Of a DNA stretch of 64,000 bases, positions 49,537 through 59,605 are shown piece by piece; position 1 is the first letter of the stretch, and each line of letters opens with the position of its first letter. A program made the translations under genes and the position numbers. This DNA comes from Schizochytrium sp. TIO01 (lineage: Eukaryota > Sar > Bigyra > Thraustochytrida > Thraustochytriidae): the NCBI GenBank assembly GCA_004764695.1, contig SMSO01000037.1:232247-296246 (forward strand). Reading direction: 5' to 3'. The notes below the pieces were generated by a model that saw nothing but the letters and a program-made list of their open reading frames with translations, did not search any database and was not told where the DNA came from.

Positions 49537-52500
49537 TTGAGTAAAAGTAGGAGGGGCCAGAAACCCCTGAAAAGGTTTGAGTCATCCTCCAAATTCGTTA
49601 GACGAGATAAACTGTCTCTCTCCTGCTGTTCCTGCTACCAGGCTTGTGATGTGAGGTCTTTTATTTCATACTAAATTGCTCTCTATGATTTGTTCTTATT
49701 CAGGGCGGTTTTTATTTTGTTGTAGAAGAATGCGAGCAAACAACTCCATGCTTATCTCCTCCCAAGTTTTCTGTGGTCACTAAATTCGTCGTTGCTGCCG
49801 GTCCACAAATGGTTCCTTCGTTAGTCCGATGCACACGAGTCCAGTGCCTTCAAGTTCAGGCACGAGTTTCTTCTTCGAGCGAGCACGTATTAGCTTCTTT
49901 TGCAGTCTCCCGTACCCCGATCTTTCAACCTCAAGTGTCTTACGCGCATATCTCCACCCAAGACAAACAACCAAAGCAAGTTCAAGTTCAAGTTCAAGCT
50001 CAAGCTCAACTAAGCCTCCTCTAGCTAGAGACGGTCCGCCATCCATCGTCATCGTCTTCGCCACCTGCCACCATCGTCGTATCAAGGCCTACCGAGGCAG
50101 TGCATATGCAATCTGCCGCCTTTGCAGACGACTCGCTCATTCTGCATTGTCGGCGGCGAGCGGGGCGGGGCGCCTGTCTCAGCCTCCGCGATGCTCGCAG
50201 CGACAGCTCGTCGAGGCTTCCCTGGCCTCCTCTTCGAGAGCATCCTCGAGCGCTCAAGTTCGAGGCGGGCCTCCTATCCTTTACACTAGCACCCCTCTAG
50301 CGAGCACGCTCCTCATCTAATTCAAATCTCTAGTTCAAATCTCTTTTTCGCGCCCATCATTAAATAGATAGATAAACACATACATACATAGATAGATAGA
50401 TAGATAGAGAGAGACCGCGTACCTCTTCTTTTTCTTCTACACACATAGATACATACATACACAGATATACTTCTTAATTGAAGCGTTTTCACAGTTATAA
50501 ATCAATCAGTTTTTTCGTTACGGAAGTCCATTGAATCATGAGCTAAAAAGATGTTGTTTGGCAAAGTCGAACGAAGGCACTTTTGGGAACGGCTGCCTTA
50601 TTCCGCCACCTCCAAAGGGGTACGGTTTAGCCTATGCGGCGTATAGGAGAAGGCAGTGCCGGCTCAATCACTCACTCAATCACTCACTCACTCACTCACG
50701 CACTCACGCGCTCAAGGTTGAAGCTCGCACGCAGACGCAGCTTTCAGGAGCTCACTCAGTCCAAGAGGCCACGATCGGTCGGAAGACCTGCGAGGCGACC
50801 TGCAAGCGGACCTGCCGCCGCATCTCTGCTACGAAGCTCGCGGCTTCGCGAGCTCTCGCGTTGCTGGTTCCGGCCAAGGACAGGCAGCTTGAGCGAGAAT
50901 AAGCGATCAGAGAGACAAAGAGACAAACCTTTTAAAAATGAATAAGTGAATAAGTGAATAAGTAAGTAAGTAAATAGATAGATAGATAGATAGATAAATG
51001 GATAAGTAAACAGAGCAGAGGCGACGTCGACAGAATGATTGAGGTTGAAGGCGTTGCAGAAACGGCGAGCGGTCCCAATCTTGACGCCGCTTCTTGGTCC
51101 CGCCGTATCGTAAGAACGATGTGAGGATGAGTGATCGCAGTCTTCTTCTCCTTCTTCTTCTTCTTCTTCTTCTTCTTTCTGACGAGCTACCAATTAATCG
51201 ATAGGATTCCTGAAGCAAGCATACATAGAATAACTTCACATGGATTTCTGTATAAAAAATAAACACTGTGATAAAGATTCTTTATAATTAAAGTTTTAAA
51301 ACAACATCATAGGTCGTAATGAAGACTGTTGTTCTCTTGCGACCTGTGACGGCAGCAATATGGACAACTTCAAAGCGCGCTTCCTGGCGCTCAGATCGCG
51401 ACGGCGCTCGGGAGCCACGATCTCTTACACGTCCCGGGTCGGTTTGCAGAGCTGATCATCGTCGTCGTCGTCACCACCACCACCATCATCATCATCATTT
51501 TCACAGCTTGGTTTTCAGACCTGCACTGCAATCATCCGTCATGATATCGATGAGCTAGCTGGCTAGCTAGCTAGCTAGCTAAGTAACTAACTAACCAACC
51601 GGTCCATCGATCAGTTGATTCTTTTGTTTGTTTGCCAAAGTCTTGAAACTTAGTCGTCATCGTCGGTCCAAGTTTCGAAGGGAGGAAAGACTGTTCCTGG
51701 CTGTCTCTACGTGCGCAACGCTAAATGGAAATGGTCGTGAACGTTGCTCGCCATGGCCATCAGATGGCATGGCCTTCCTTCAGTGGTTGAGCTAGCCTAG
51801 CTAGCTGGAGCAACTTGAATTTGTTGTTTGTTTCTTAGTTTGTTGGTTTGTTTGTGTGCCCTGTGTGGAATCAGACGGGCCAGCGGACCGGAACGAGGAC
51901 GAAAGCTGACCCTTTCGCTCACCCAAGTTGTATCTAAACTCTTCTTACAGCTAGCTGGCAGGTGGCGGTTCTACGTAACGGCGCCCAAGTTTGTTCAAAA
52001 CAAAGGAAGAACTGATTTTTTTAAATTTTTTTTAATAGCAATACAGAAAGATGAGCGCAATGAGAAGCTTGGGTGAAGGAAAAGTAGAGCCAGGAGCCCC
52101 AAGTCGAGGCTTGTTGAGTTTTTGCACGATATGCACCTCGACGCATGAACCGTGATACTTATACTCTGGTAGTACCCCTTTTTGTAAATAGACCGACCAA
52201 CTTCAATTTGATTTCATTTGACTCGATTTGATATGTAATTCAATGCAAACCGAAGCGCGCGGGCAGCTAGGTACCGAGTGACCAGGACTTCAGTCCGATG
52301 GCCTTTTTCGGATCCATTTCCCTCCAGGTTATTGATCAATTGATCCTTCTCTTTTCCTCTTCTCTTTTCCCTTAACTTGATTTTTTCCATTCTTTTAAAC
52401 CTTCACTAAACATGTTTTATTATTTAAAAAAAAAAAATTAAAAAAAGAAAAAAAAAGTAGTATTTCAAATACTTGAATAAGTAAGGCCTACCTACTGCGC

Positions 52501-52874
52501 TACTAGCACTGCGAGCCTCCAAGAGGAAAGAAAAACCTCTTTTTCTTCATCCAAAGCTTCACGTACCTACTGTGTCTTCGTATTAGAAGCAAGAGCCCCT
52601 TCTATCCAAGGAGAACGAGCTGGCGAGCGGAAGAAAGTACCGCCTAAGTGACCCCTAGGACCCCCTATCCCATCCACGACAAAGAAAGCACCGCTGCGCG
52701 TAAATCAATCAGCGATCGAGGTAGTTCTCCCCGAGCTGCGACTGATTGCGTCGCTTCACGCTCGGCTTTGCAGGAGCTGCGGCATCAGATCGGTCTCAAG
52801 CCAGCAAGCTCAAACTTGGCTTGGATGTCCAGTAGCTAGGTGCCGAAGAGCTCAGGTTCTTGAAAGATGCTCAA

Positions 52875-52946
52875 CCAATCAATCAATCGATCGATCGATT
52901 GATCGATCTGCTGCTGCTGCTGCTGCTGATGATGATGATGATGATT
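52875..52946. repeat. Compound repeat AATC-GATC-CTG-ATG
   Basis: Four short arrays abut: about three AATC units, then GATC/GATT units, about six CTG units, then about six GAT units. Each array blends into the next through a shared base or two, as expected when slippage starts from a mutated edge of the neighbouring array. Confidence 0.93.
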
Positions 52947-54621
52947 ACGCAGTCCAGCGTAGCACACCGCGGGGTCTTAGGGGTGCGCCAGAGTTTCCGC
53001 TATGCGCGCCGCATTTGAAATCCCGTCTGTCTGTCTTGAAAAGGCGCGTGAAATCGCAATGAGAACAGGGAAAGGCATGCAGAACCGTGCTTCCACCGCG
53101 TCGTGCCGTCGCAAAGCCTTCCGGCCTCCACGCCACGGGCTCTCCCCCCGCCTCCTGTGCCGGCTTCAAGAGGAAATCGATGACCCAACAAGCCACGAAA
53201 CAGTCAAACAAGCAAGCAAGAGGCATACTTAGAGGCATACTTGCCTCCTCGCCTCGTTTCTCTTCAGGGTCGTTCTCGCGTTCTCCCTTTTCCCCACAGT
53301 GGGGGTAACTCAGGTACCACTTTCCGGCCTCCCTCCCTCGGTCCCATTCCGCCACGCGAAAGTCCAAGTGGCTCATTACCCGTTCGCTCCTCGTCTTCTT
53401 GGGGCCCGTGGCCTGTGTCTGTCTGTGCGGCTGAAAGAAAGAAAGAAAGAAAGAAAGCCTTCGGGCCCAGAGCCTGAAGCCCCCCAGGCTCGAACCCTCC
53501 GTCACGAGGGGCGGCTGGGAGCCTTGCTTGCAGGCTTGGGGCTGCGTAAGCCCGGCTTGGCTGCGATGTACCCAAAGCGGTTTTCGCAGAACTCGGCGGA
53601 TCATTTCAATTAATTCGAGTTTTCAACTTTTTTCAAGTTTTACTTCTTTCTTCTTCTTTTCTCTCTTTCTTTTTTCCCCCTTTTTTATTATTTCTTTTTC
53701 TTTTTCATTCTCACAGCTGCGACGTAATGTACTAGGAGCACCTAAGCGCTCGCTACTGCTAGAAGTAGCGGCGTCTACCTACCGTATTCAGTAGCAGTGC
53801 CATTTTCTACTTCGAGGAGAGAGAAACCAGTATGAGTCGGGTCAATCAACTCTTAAAACTTGCTCGCTTCAAAAGACGGTGATGGAAACCTTCAAAGCTA
53901 CGGCCTCCGTGTGCATTGAGCCTGATTGAGGACTTTGGGCTGCCGAGCGACGTCCTTTGCCCCTTTTCTATCGGCCCCTCTCCCTCTCGCGAAGACGCCT
54001 GCCTCGCAAGGGAGGAAGGAGTTAGAAGAACGAACTGAAGGAAGGCTTCTTTCTGCCCATAGCAATAGATAGATGGATGGGTAGATGGATCATCACCTCT
54101 CTGTTTCTACTTTCTACCTACCTGTTTACGTAGGAGTTAGCTAACAGTGAACAAAGGGCGCTTCGTTCACAAGAAGAAGAAAGAAAGAAAGAATGAATGA
54201 AAGAATGAATGAAAGAATGAACGAATGAATGAATGAATGAATTTCTTCAATGATAGGATTGATGACCAAATAAGGAGAGGACCGACGCCGCCTCAGGCTC
54301 TGCGGCGACGGGTTTAGGGGGCGCGAGGCCACCTGAGGTCGAGCAGGTCCTGGCGAGCGGCGGGTCTGCGATGGCCTCCTCACCAACCAACCACCTCGAG
54401 GCCGGCCTTCTGGGCTGCCGCAAGGTGGAGCGTGGGGCGGAGCAATGGACTTCGCGCTCCTGAAATGGTTTTCAAGCGCGTTTGAAACAAAGAAAGAAAT
54501 CCTTGAAATCTTGAGAGGTCAAACTTTGGTTAGCCAAGCAGGTAAGTACCTAGGTAGGGGTAGCTAGTACTTAGGTAAGTACGCCTGTGCTTAGTTTAGT
54601 TTTGATTTGTTGAGAGGAAGC

Positions 54622-54624
54622 GGA

Positions 54625-54663
<39 letters not shown>
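54622..54663. repeat. Microsatellite (GAAA)10
   Basis: About ten perfect GAAA units, followed at once by degenerate GCATA/GTATA words (54670-54715). It shares its unit with the long tract at 30.7-31.0 kb. Confidence 0.95.
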
Positions 54664-54664
<1 letters not shown>

Positions 54665-55291
54665 CAGGCAAAGCATAGCATAGCATAGTATAGAGTAGCA
54701 GAGCATAGCGAGGCGTAGCGTGGCGGAGGCCTATGGTAAAGGGTAGGTGGGGCTAGCTAGGGAGGAGGCTTTGTTTTCTTAGTTTGTTTGACGATGATCA
54801 CTTATGGAAAGTAGAAAGGAAGGAAGAAAGAAAGTGTTTGTTTAAACTTTGATTGAAAATACTTTTGAATTGGGAAATGATTGACTCGGAAAGAGAAATG
54901 AAAAAAGAAGGAAAGTTGCAGCGGCAAAGCAGAAACCGGCTGTCTCAGACTGCCGCATCGCAGCAACGCCTCTGGCGATTCAATCTTGCGCCGCGACGCT
55001 GACCTGCACAAACTTGCCAGCAAACCCGGATCGAGAACAGGCCCGCCACCAGAAAGACAAACTCAGAAACCATATAACAAAGGCGCCGCCACAGCAACAA
55101 CAGACCTGGAGCTTCGCGAACAGCACTCTGCTCGTCACCCCCCCCCCCAAATATATATATATCATACTGTATCAAATACATATCTATATAATATCACATC
55201 AAGAGCGCCTCTCTTGGTCAAGTTCTCTCGTGTGACACCGCATACGTGATTTGATCAAAGTAGAACTCGGCGCTCAGTAGACAAAACCATA

Positions 55292-56608
55292 ATGGAGACA
55301 ATGATCAAGACAGAGTACATGGGCATCCGTGAACCGCTTGATGCCGATGTTGATGCAATGCTCAAGGAATCGTTTTTGTCCGATGACGAGGTTCTTGGCC
55401 TCGGATTGCAGCTTGTGAAGATGGAGGACGAAAGCCACCACGACGAGAACGATGATGATGATCTTTTGGATCTTGACGCCGCGCAGATGATGGACCTCGA
55501 GCTCCCACCACTGATGGACTCAACGACTTCGTTCGTAGACCAGATCGACTTCTCACCAGCCAACGAAAGGAGAATTGGAGAGAAGAACAAGCGCAGGAGC
55601 AACAGCTTTTCACACGAAGATTCTGTCGCATACACAGCTGCGCCTTTGCCTCCTGCTTCGGTTTCGAGAACAACCACCACCAAGGGTGGCGTAAACCGAT
55701 CCCTTTTGCAAGACCAGGTTCACTCAATCGTGAAACAAGAGCCTGATACCGAGGAGCAACAGCCGCCTCGTGCTGCCCTGACAAGCGACCTCAATGCTCT
55801 TTCGAACCCAAGCTCTCGTCAGAATGAGTTCATGCGTGTGACTTCGCAGCCTCCTCTCGAGGTTCGTACTCGCACCAAGAACGAGAACCGCACCTTCGGC
55901 TGCGAGGTTCAGGTTCTTCGCATTCCGGATCCTGCAAACGCAAAGGCTAGCGTGGAGTTATGCTATGCTACCGACACCAGCGTCATCATCTCTACAATGG
56001 GCGGCACTCTTACTCGTCCTGTGGCCAAGGGTCGTGTCACGTTTGACGACCTCAGTGTCAGTGTGGCCTCCCCCAAACACGCAGAGAAAGAGTTTGTGCT
56101 TAAGGTTACCCTTGCCGGTGCTCCCGACCACCCTGTGTACTCAACGCCTTTCTATGCTTATTCCCACAAGAGCGTCTTGAAGCGTCGCCGTGAGGTATCT
56201 CTTCGTGCTGCTAGCCACAATGTTGTTTCCGCTCGCGGTGGCGAAGACATGCACGTCGTTGGTCTCCCCTTTGTGCGATCTGACCGCCTTCAAGTCGTCT
56301 TCCGCGTGCACAAAAGACACTGCTCGGATTGCCTCGAAAGCGTCCAGGCAGAGAGCTCCATGCACGGTGCAACAAACCCCAATGAAGACTGGTTTTCCAT
56401 TCGAGCTACAGACCTTGAGTTCTTTTCAGAGAGCGTACTCTTCTTCCGCACTCCTACCGTCTTTGCCAACACCACACAAGATGTACCATGTTCTCTTCAA
56501 GTTACCAATGATGGTCGTAATTTCTCGGCCTCTATCCCCGTGGTCTTCAATGCTGACGGCCCCCCCTCACCAAAACGCCACTGTGCTGCAATTCGCTCTC
56601 GTATGTAA
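55292..56608 (+). CDS. Putative p53-like/IPT-fold transcription factor with acidic N-terminus
   Basis: This is a 438-residue protein. Residues 1-90 are acidic (runs of Asp and Glu with interspersed Leu and Met), like an activation domain. Residues about 188-296 look like a beta-sandwich: PPLEVRTRTKNENRTF, then alternating strands, ending in STPFYAYSHKSVLKRRR, a basic tail. Residues about 300-421 resemble an IPT/TIG immunoglobulin-like domain: GGEDMHVVGLPFV, then LQVVFRV, and a final FRTPTVF...VPCSLQVTNDGRNFS strand pair. A beta-sandwich DNA-binding domain followed by IPT is the layout of Rel/NFAT, EBF and CSL factors. I infer a DNA-binding regulator of that broad type, but I cannot assign a family. 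Three SUMO-type psi-K-x-E sites are present (residues 5-8, 42-45, 147-150). The ATG lies about 100 bp after an AT-rich TATA-like stretch near 55180-55190. It converges with the OTU gene. Confidence 0.6.
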   Translation: METMIKTEYMGIREPLDADVDAMLKESFLSDDEVLGLGLQLVKMEDESHHDENDDDDLLDLDAAQMMDLELPPLMDSTTSFVDQIDFSPANERRIGEKNKRRSNSFSHEDSVAYTAAPLPPASVSRTTTTKGGVNRSLLQDQVHSIVKQEPDTEEQQPPRAALTSDLNALSNPSSRQNEFMRVTSQPPLEVRTRTKNENRTFGCEVQVLRIPDPANAKASVELCYATDTSVIISTMGGTLTRPVAKGRVTFDDLSVSVASPKHAEKEFVLKVTLAGAPDHPVYSTPFYAYSHKSVLKRRREVSLRAASHNVVSARGGEDMHVVGLPFVRSDRLQVVFRVHKRHCSDCLESVQAESSMHGATNPNEDWFSIRATDLEFFSESVLFFRTPTVFANTTQDVPCSLQVTNDGRNFSASIPVVFNADGPPSPKRHCAAIRSRM

Positions 56609-57453
56609 ACGTGGGCACGTCGTGCAGTCATTTTTTTTATCTATGTTCTCTTTTTGCGAGTTATGTAGGGTTGTTTGAGTTTGCAATCGATCTCTTGACC
56701 TGCCATATCATCGTGCTGTGCTCTCTGCGTTTTACGCTCTTCTCTTTTTTCCACTCTTTCATTTTTCTTTTTGCTGTGGATACTGCGCTTGCTCTTCGCG
56801 CGCACCCACATATTTATCTATATTTCCGGGAACGCACGTGCTTCCTCTCTTTAATCGACATACCCATGTGCTGATTTTATTTAGAATTGATTGATTGAAT
56901 GTGATTGATTAATTTTGACCTGATCTTTCCTACTTTTCATTACTCACTTACCGTTGCCTTTTTAGTCCCACGTGTTGAAGTCTAGTCTCCAGCTTGAAAA
57001 ACGGCAAAGATACAACTTTTATTTTATTCTAGTCCTTTTAATTTATAAACTATTTCACCAACCACTAAAACGAGCTTGTTTGATAGTATACTAAACTTTC
57101 GAGTTCTGGGTCTGCTACCAAGAGTTTCGAAAGAAAACACTTCTTCTTACTGATGCATACATTATGTATGTTCGAATGTCGTTTCTTTAGGAAGGTCAAA
57201 AAAGACCTAAGGATATTTTTCACAGATTGTTGTGATTCGTGAACTCGCTTGACGCAAGGGAACAGGAAGAAAAAAAGAAAAAAAGAAGGAGAAGGTATGT
57301 TTCAATAATCAGGTCAAGGCAAATTAAGTCGCACGCTCTCACCATGACCACTTGAGAGAAGAAAGCACATAGATATAACGACAGACCTTAGTGGAGGATC
57401 AATTCAATTTCTCACCTTCAAACACAAAATTAAAACCATTTCAGAGTCTTCCC
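56609..57453. other. Intergenic space between convergent genes
   Basis: About 0.85 kb lies between the 3' ends of the IPT-like and OTU genes. It is AT-rich and pyrimidine-rich near its left end, with no tandem array beyond short poly-T and TGAT words. I expect only 3' UTRs here. Confidence 0.6.
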
Positions 57454-59605
57454 TCACCTGCCCCCAAAACTGGCTGGAATGAGCCATGGCCGTTGAACCA
57501 ACACATCAGTGTTGCAAGGACATTTGAATCGCCTTTTGTAAGTCATCGTCATCCCCCAATCCCCGTCGTACAGGTGACTAGGATAGGCGGAAATGGGAAA
57601 TCCCGAATTCTCCGACTCCGACTCCCGCAACGCTTGCTCTATATACATTCGCTCGATCTCATCCTGCTCAGATGATTCCTTTACAGCCTGCTCAATCTGT
57701 GCTTGCTCGCTCGCACGAATTGCATCGAGAATTGCCTGTTGCTCAGTAGCTTCTACATCTGACAATCGCACTGCAGCATGGGCTGATGAATCATTTTCCG
57801 ACTCTCTCACAGCACCTTCAACCAAGTGACGCTCATCCTCAGATGCCTGGATGAGTGAGGCTGCCAAAGCCTGCTCCAAGTCGCCACCTTCTTCCATATA
57901 CTGCTGGCGAGAGGCCATGATTGCCATATCCATTTCATCCTGCTCTTGCTTACCCCGCATTGTTACGAGTTCCCCAATTTCGTCTTCCGTCTGCCCAGCC
58001 CTTCGTGCTTTAGAAATAGCAATACGCTCACCCTCAACCTCGCCAACTTCGCCTCGGCCGCTTGAAAGAAGGGCTTCCCCAAAGCCAGGCCCCTTTAGGG
58101 AGTCATAGTGCCCTCCACCATAGAAGGATAACAATATTGGCGCACGAGAGGATCGCTCATCACCTATCTCGTGAAATGTGCGTAGTTGCTTTGCGCCACA
58201 GCTTGAATCATACGCCCAAACACGTGCCGGACGGTTATAGATCTCGCACATGGCTTGAATCTCCAGATCATCACCCCAAACTCCATTCCGCCGCTTGTTG
58301 GCAATATAGGCACTAAAGCGAGCTGCACCACCTACTACAAAAGGTTCAAAGTAAGATCGTTCAATTTCCATATAGTCCATACAAAAAGCACGTACTTCCC
58401 GATGGTACGAAGCATCGCCATAGACTTGGTGACTGACTGCGCGAAAAAGGCAATTTCCATCGCCCCTCATTTCCACAACTTCCATGTGTTGGGCACGAAG
58501 AGCCTCCAGGTAAGTTTGCAGACGAGGATCTCCACGTGAGCCAATACCTCGCTTATGTTGTTTGCGTTGTGCAGACCACGAGAGACGCCGAGTTTTACCC
58601 TTAATGCTGCCTGTTTGAAGTGGGTCATCAAGCCGAATCTCTGTCAATGCACCTCCTGATGCACCTGCCGAAGTATTGATACCACGACCCCTGCGATACC
58701 ATGATTTGCGTCTACCCTTCTTTGGAAGACGCTTATTTATATAGTCGCCACGGTACATATTATCACGATGAGTCGGGTCTTGAGTCAAAGCACCATAAGG
58801 TTGAAGCATGTTGATGTAGATCCGCTCCCTTTTTGCTTCATTGCAAAGTAATACCCGCACCCTCGCATTATCTTCCACACATTCCACGCGAGCTTGTTTC
58901 GACTGGGATCTGCGAGGATCTGTGTTGCAACAGAACTCAACAATCTGCCCTGGCTTAGGGATCTTATTAAACTCAGGTACAAAACAATGCGTACCGTACG
59001 GTGCCAAGGTGCTCCTGTTGTCAAGGTTGAAAGGGCGCACTATATCTTCAAAGAGAAAACGAACCTGAACCAGATTCGGCGATTTGTCATTGCGAGTTTC
59101 TACGATGCCTTCCCTCCATTCATGAGAGCCTTCGGGCCTTACATCTACAAGATCTCCTTCTTCAGGGAGAAAAATTCTCCATTGCACCATTCTTAAAGTC
59201 ATCTTCCTCCCGAGGCGAGGGAATCTCAGTTCCGCGATGGCGGTTAACAAACGTATCATCCTCATCATCCTCATCGTCTTCTCCAAAGCCCGGGTCAGAA
59301 GAATAATTGAAATCTGACTCTTCAGAATTTACATTGGGTCCTCCAAGATTATACAGGTCCGCGTCTTTGCCCTCTTTGGCCTCTCTATAAGTTCTGCTTT
59401 GCAAAGACCTTCCTTGTGAAGAAACACCTCCTCGATTCCGTGCAGAATCGTCCCGCCGCACTTCCGTCATTTTGCGGCTCCTTCGAGCGTCTTTGTGGTC
59501 GTTTTCCCGTTTCCGGTGGTTGTTTCCTGTATTGCTATTGTTATGATTGTCATCGCTTAAGCAATCGTCTGAGTCGGAGTCGCGGCAACTTTCACGCCAA
59601 GTCAT
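57454..59605 (-). CDS. OTUD5-like deubiquitinase with Tudor-like and UIM-like parts; frame break at 59164
   Basis: The main frame (59163 down to 57454, 569 residues) starts with a Tudor/agenet-like region (EEGDLVDVRPEGSHEW...). An OTU cysteine protease domain follows. It has EMRGDGNCLFRAVSHQVYG with catalytic Asp382 and Cys385, then CMDYM, EIQAMCEIYNRPARVW and the histidine in YGGGHYDSL (His499), numbered in the joined 716-residue protein. This pattern is closest to OTUD5. About four UIM-like helices follow (for example DLEQALAASL and IEQALRESE), which bind ubiquitin. Upstream, a 147-codon Asp/Ser/Arg-rich frame starts at ATG 59605 and ends CCC-TGA at 59162-59167. Skipping the T joins it to the main frame. 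The in-frame alternative start (ATG 59274) gives MRMMRM, the off-frame reading of an acidic Asp/Glu run, so the upstream frame is the better N-terminus. It removes ubiquitin from proteins, probably in nucleus or cytosol. Confidence 0.85.
59162..59167 (-). other. Candidate +1 frameshift site (CCC-TGA) in the OTU gene
   Basis: On the minus strand the upstream frame reads TCT CCC TGA. The next bases are AGAAGGAGAT, so dropping the T of TGA gives GAA GAA GGA GAT, the start of the Tudor-like block. Antizyme genes use a stop codon of the same kind (TCC-TGA) with the same +1 geometry. A one-base insertion error in the CCC run would look identical. Confidence 0.5.

Larger units (their letters stand above)
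48971..55291. other. Gene-poor, repeat-rich gap between two gene groups
   Basis: No gene is supported in these 6.3 kb. The first 500 bases are likely the ligase 3' UTR. Tandem arrays include (AT)14 near 49505-49532, AAGTTC/AAGCTC hexamers near 49978-50009, GATA repeats (50392-50408 and 50976-50995), CACT repeats (about 50668-50705), (CTT)9 at 51151-51177, GCTA repeats (51555-51580), GAAA repeats (53432-53458 and 54622-54663) and GAAT/GAAA arrays (54174-54242). A more GC-rich segment lies at about 52.6-53.6 kb. Open frames overlap on all strands there and give peptides without domains. Confidence 0.7.

Noticed and set aside
52945-53604. 219-codon minus-strand frame
   Set aside because: It starts with ATG but contains a microsatellite and shares the segment with several other open frames; no domain is visible. 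The segment is simply poor in stop codons.
59162-59286. ATG 59274 as the OTU gene start
   Set aside because: The peptide from it is the off-frame reading of an Asp/Glu-coding run (MRMMRM), and the upstream frame looks far more like protein.
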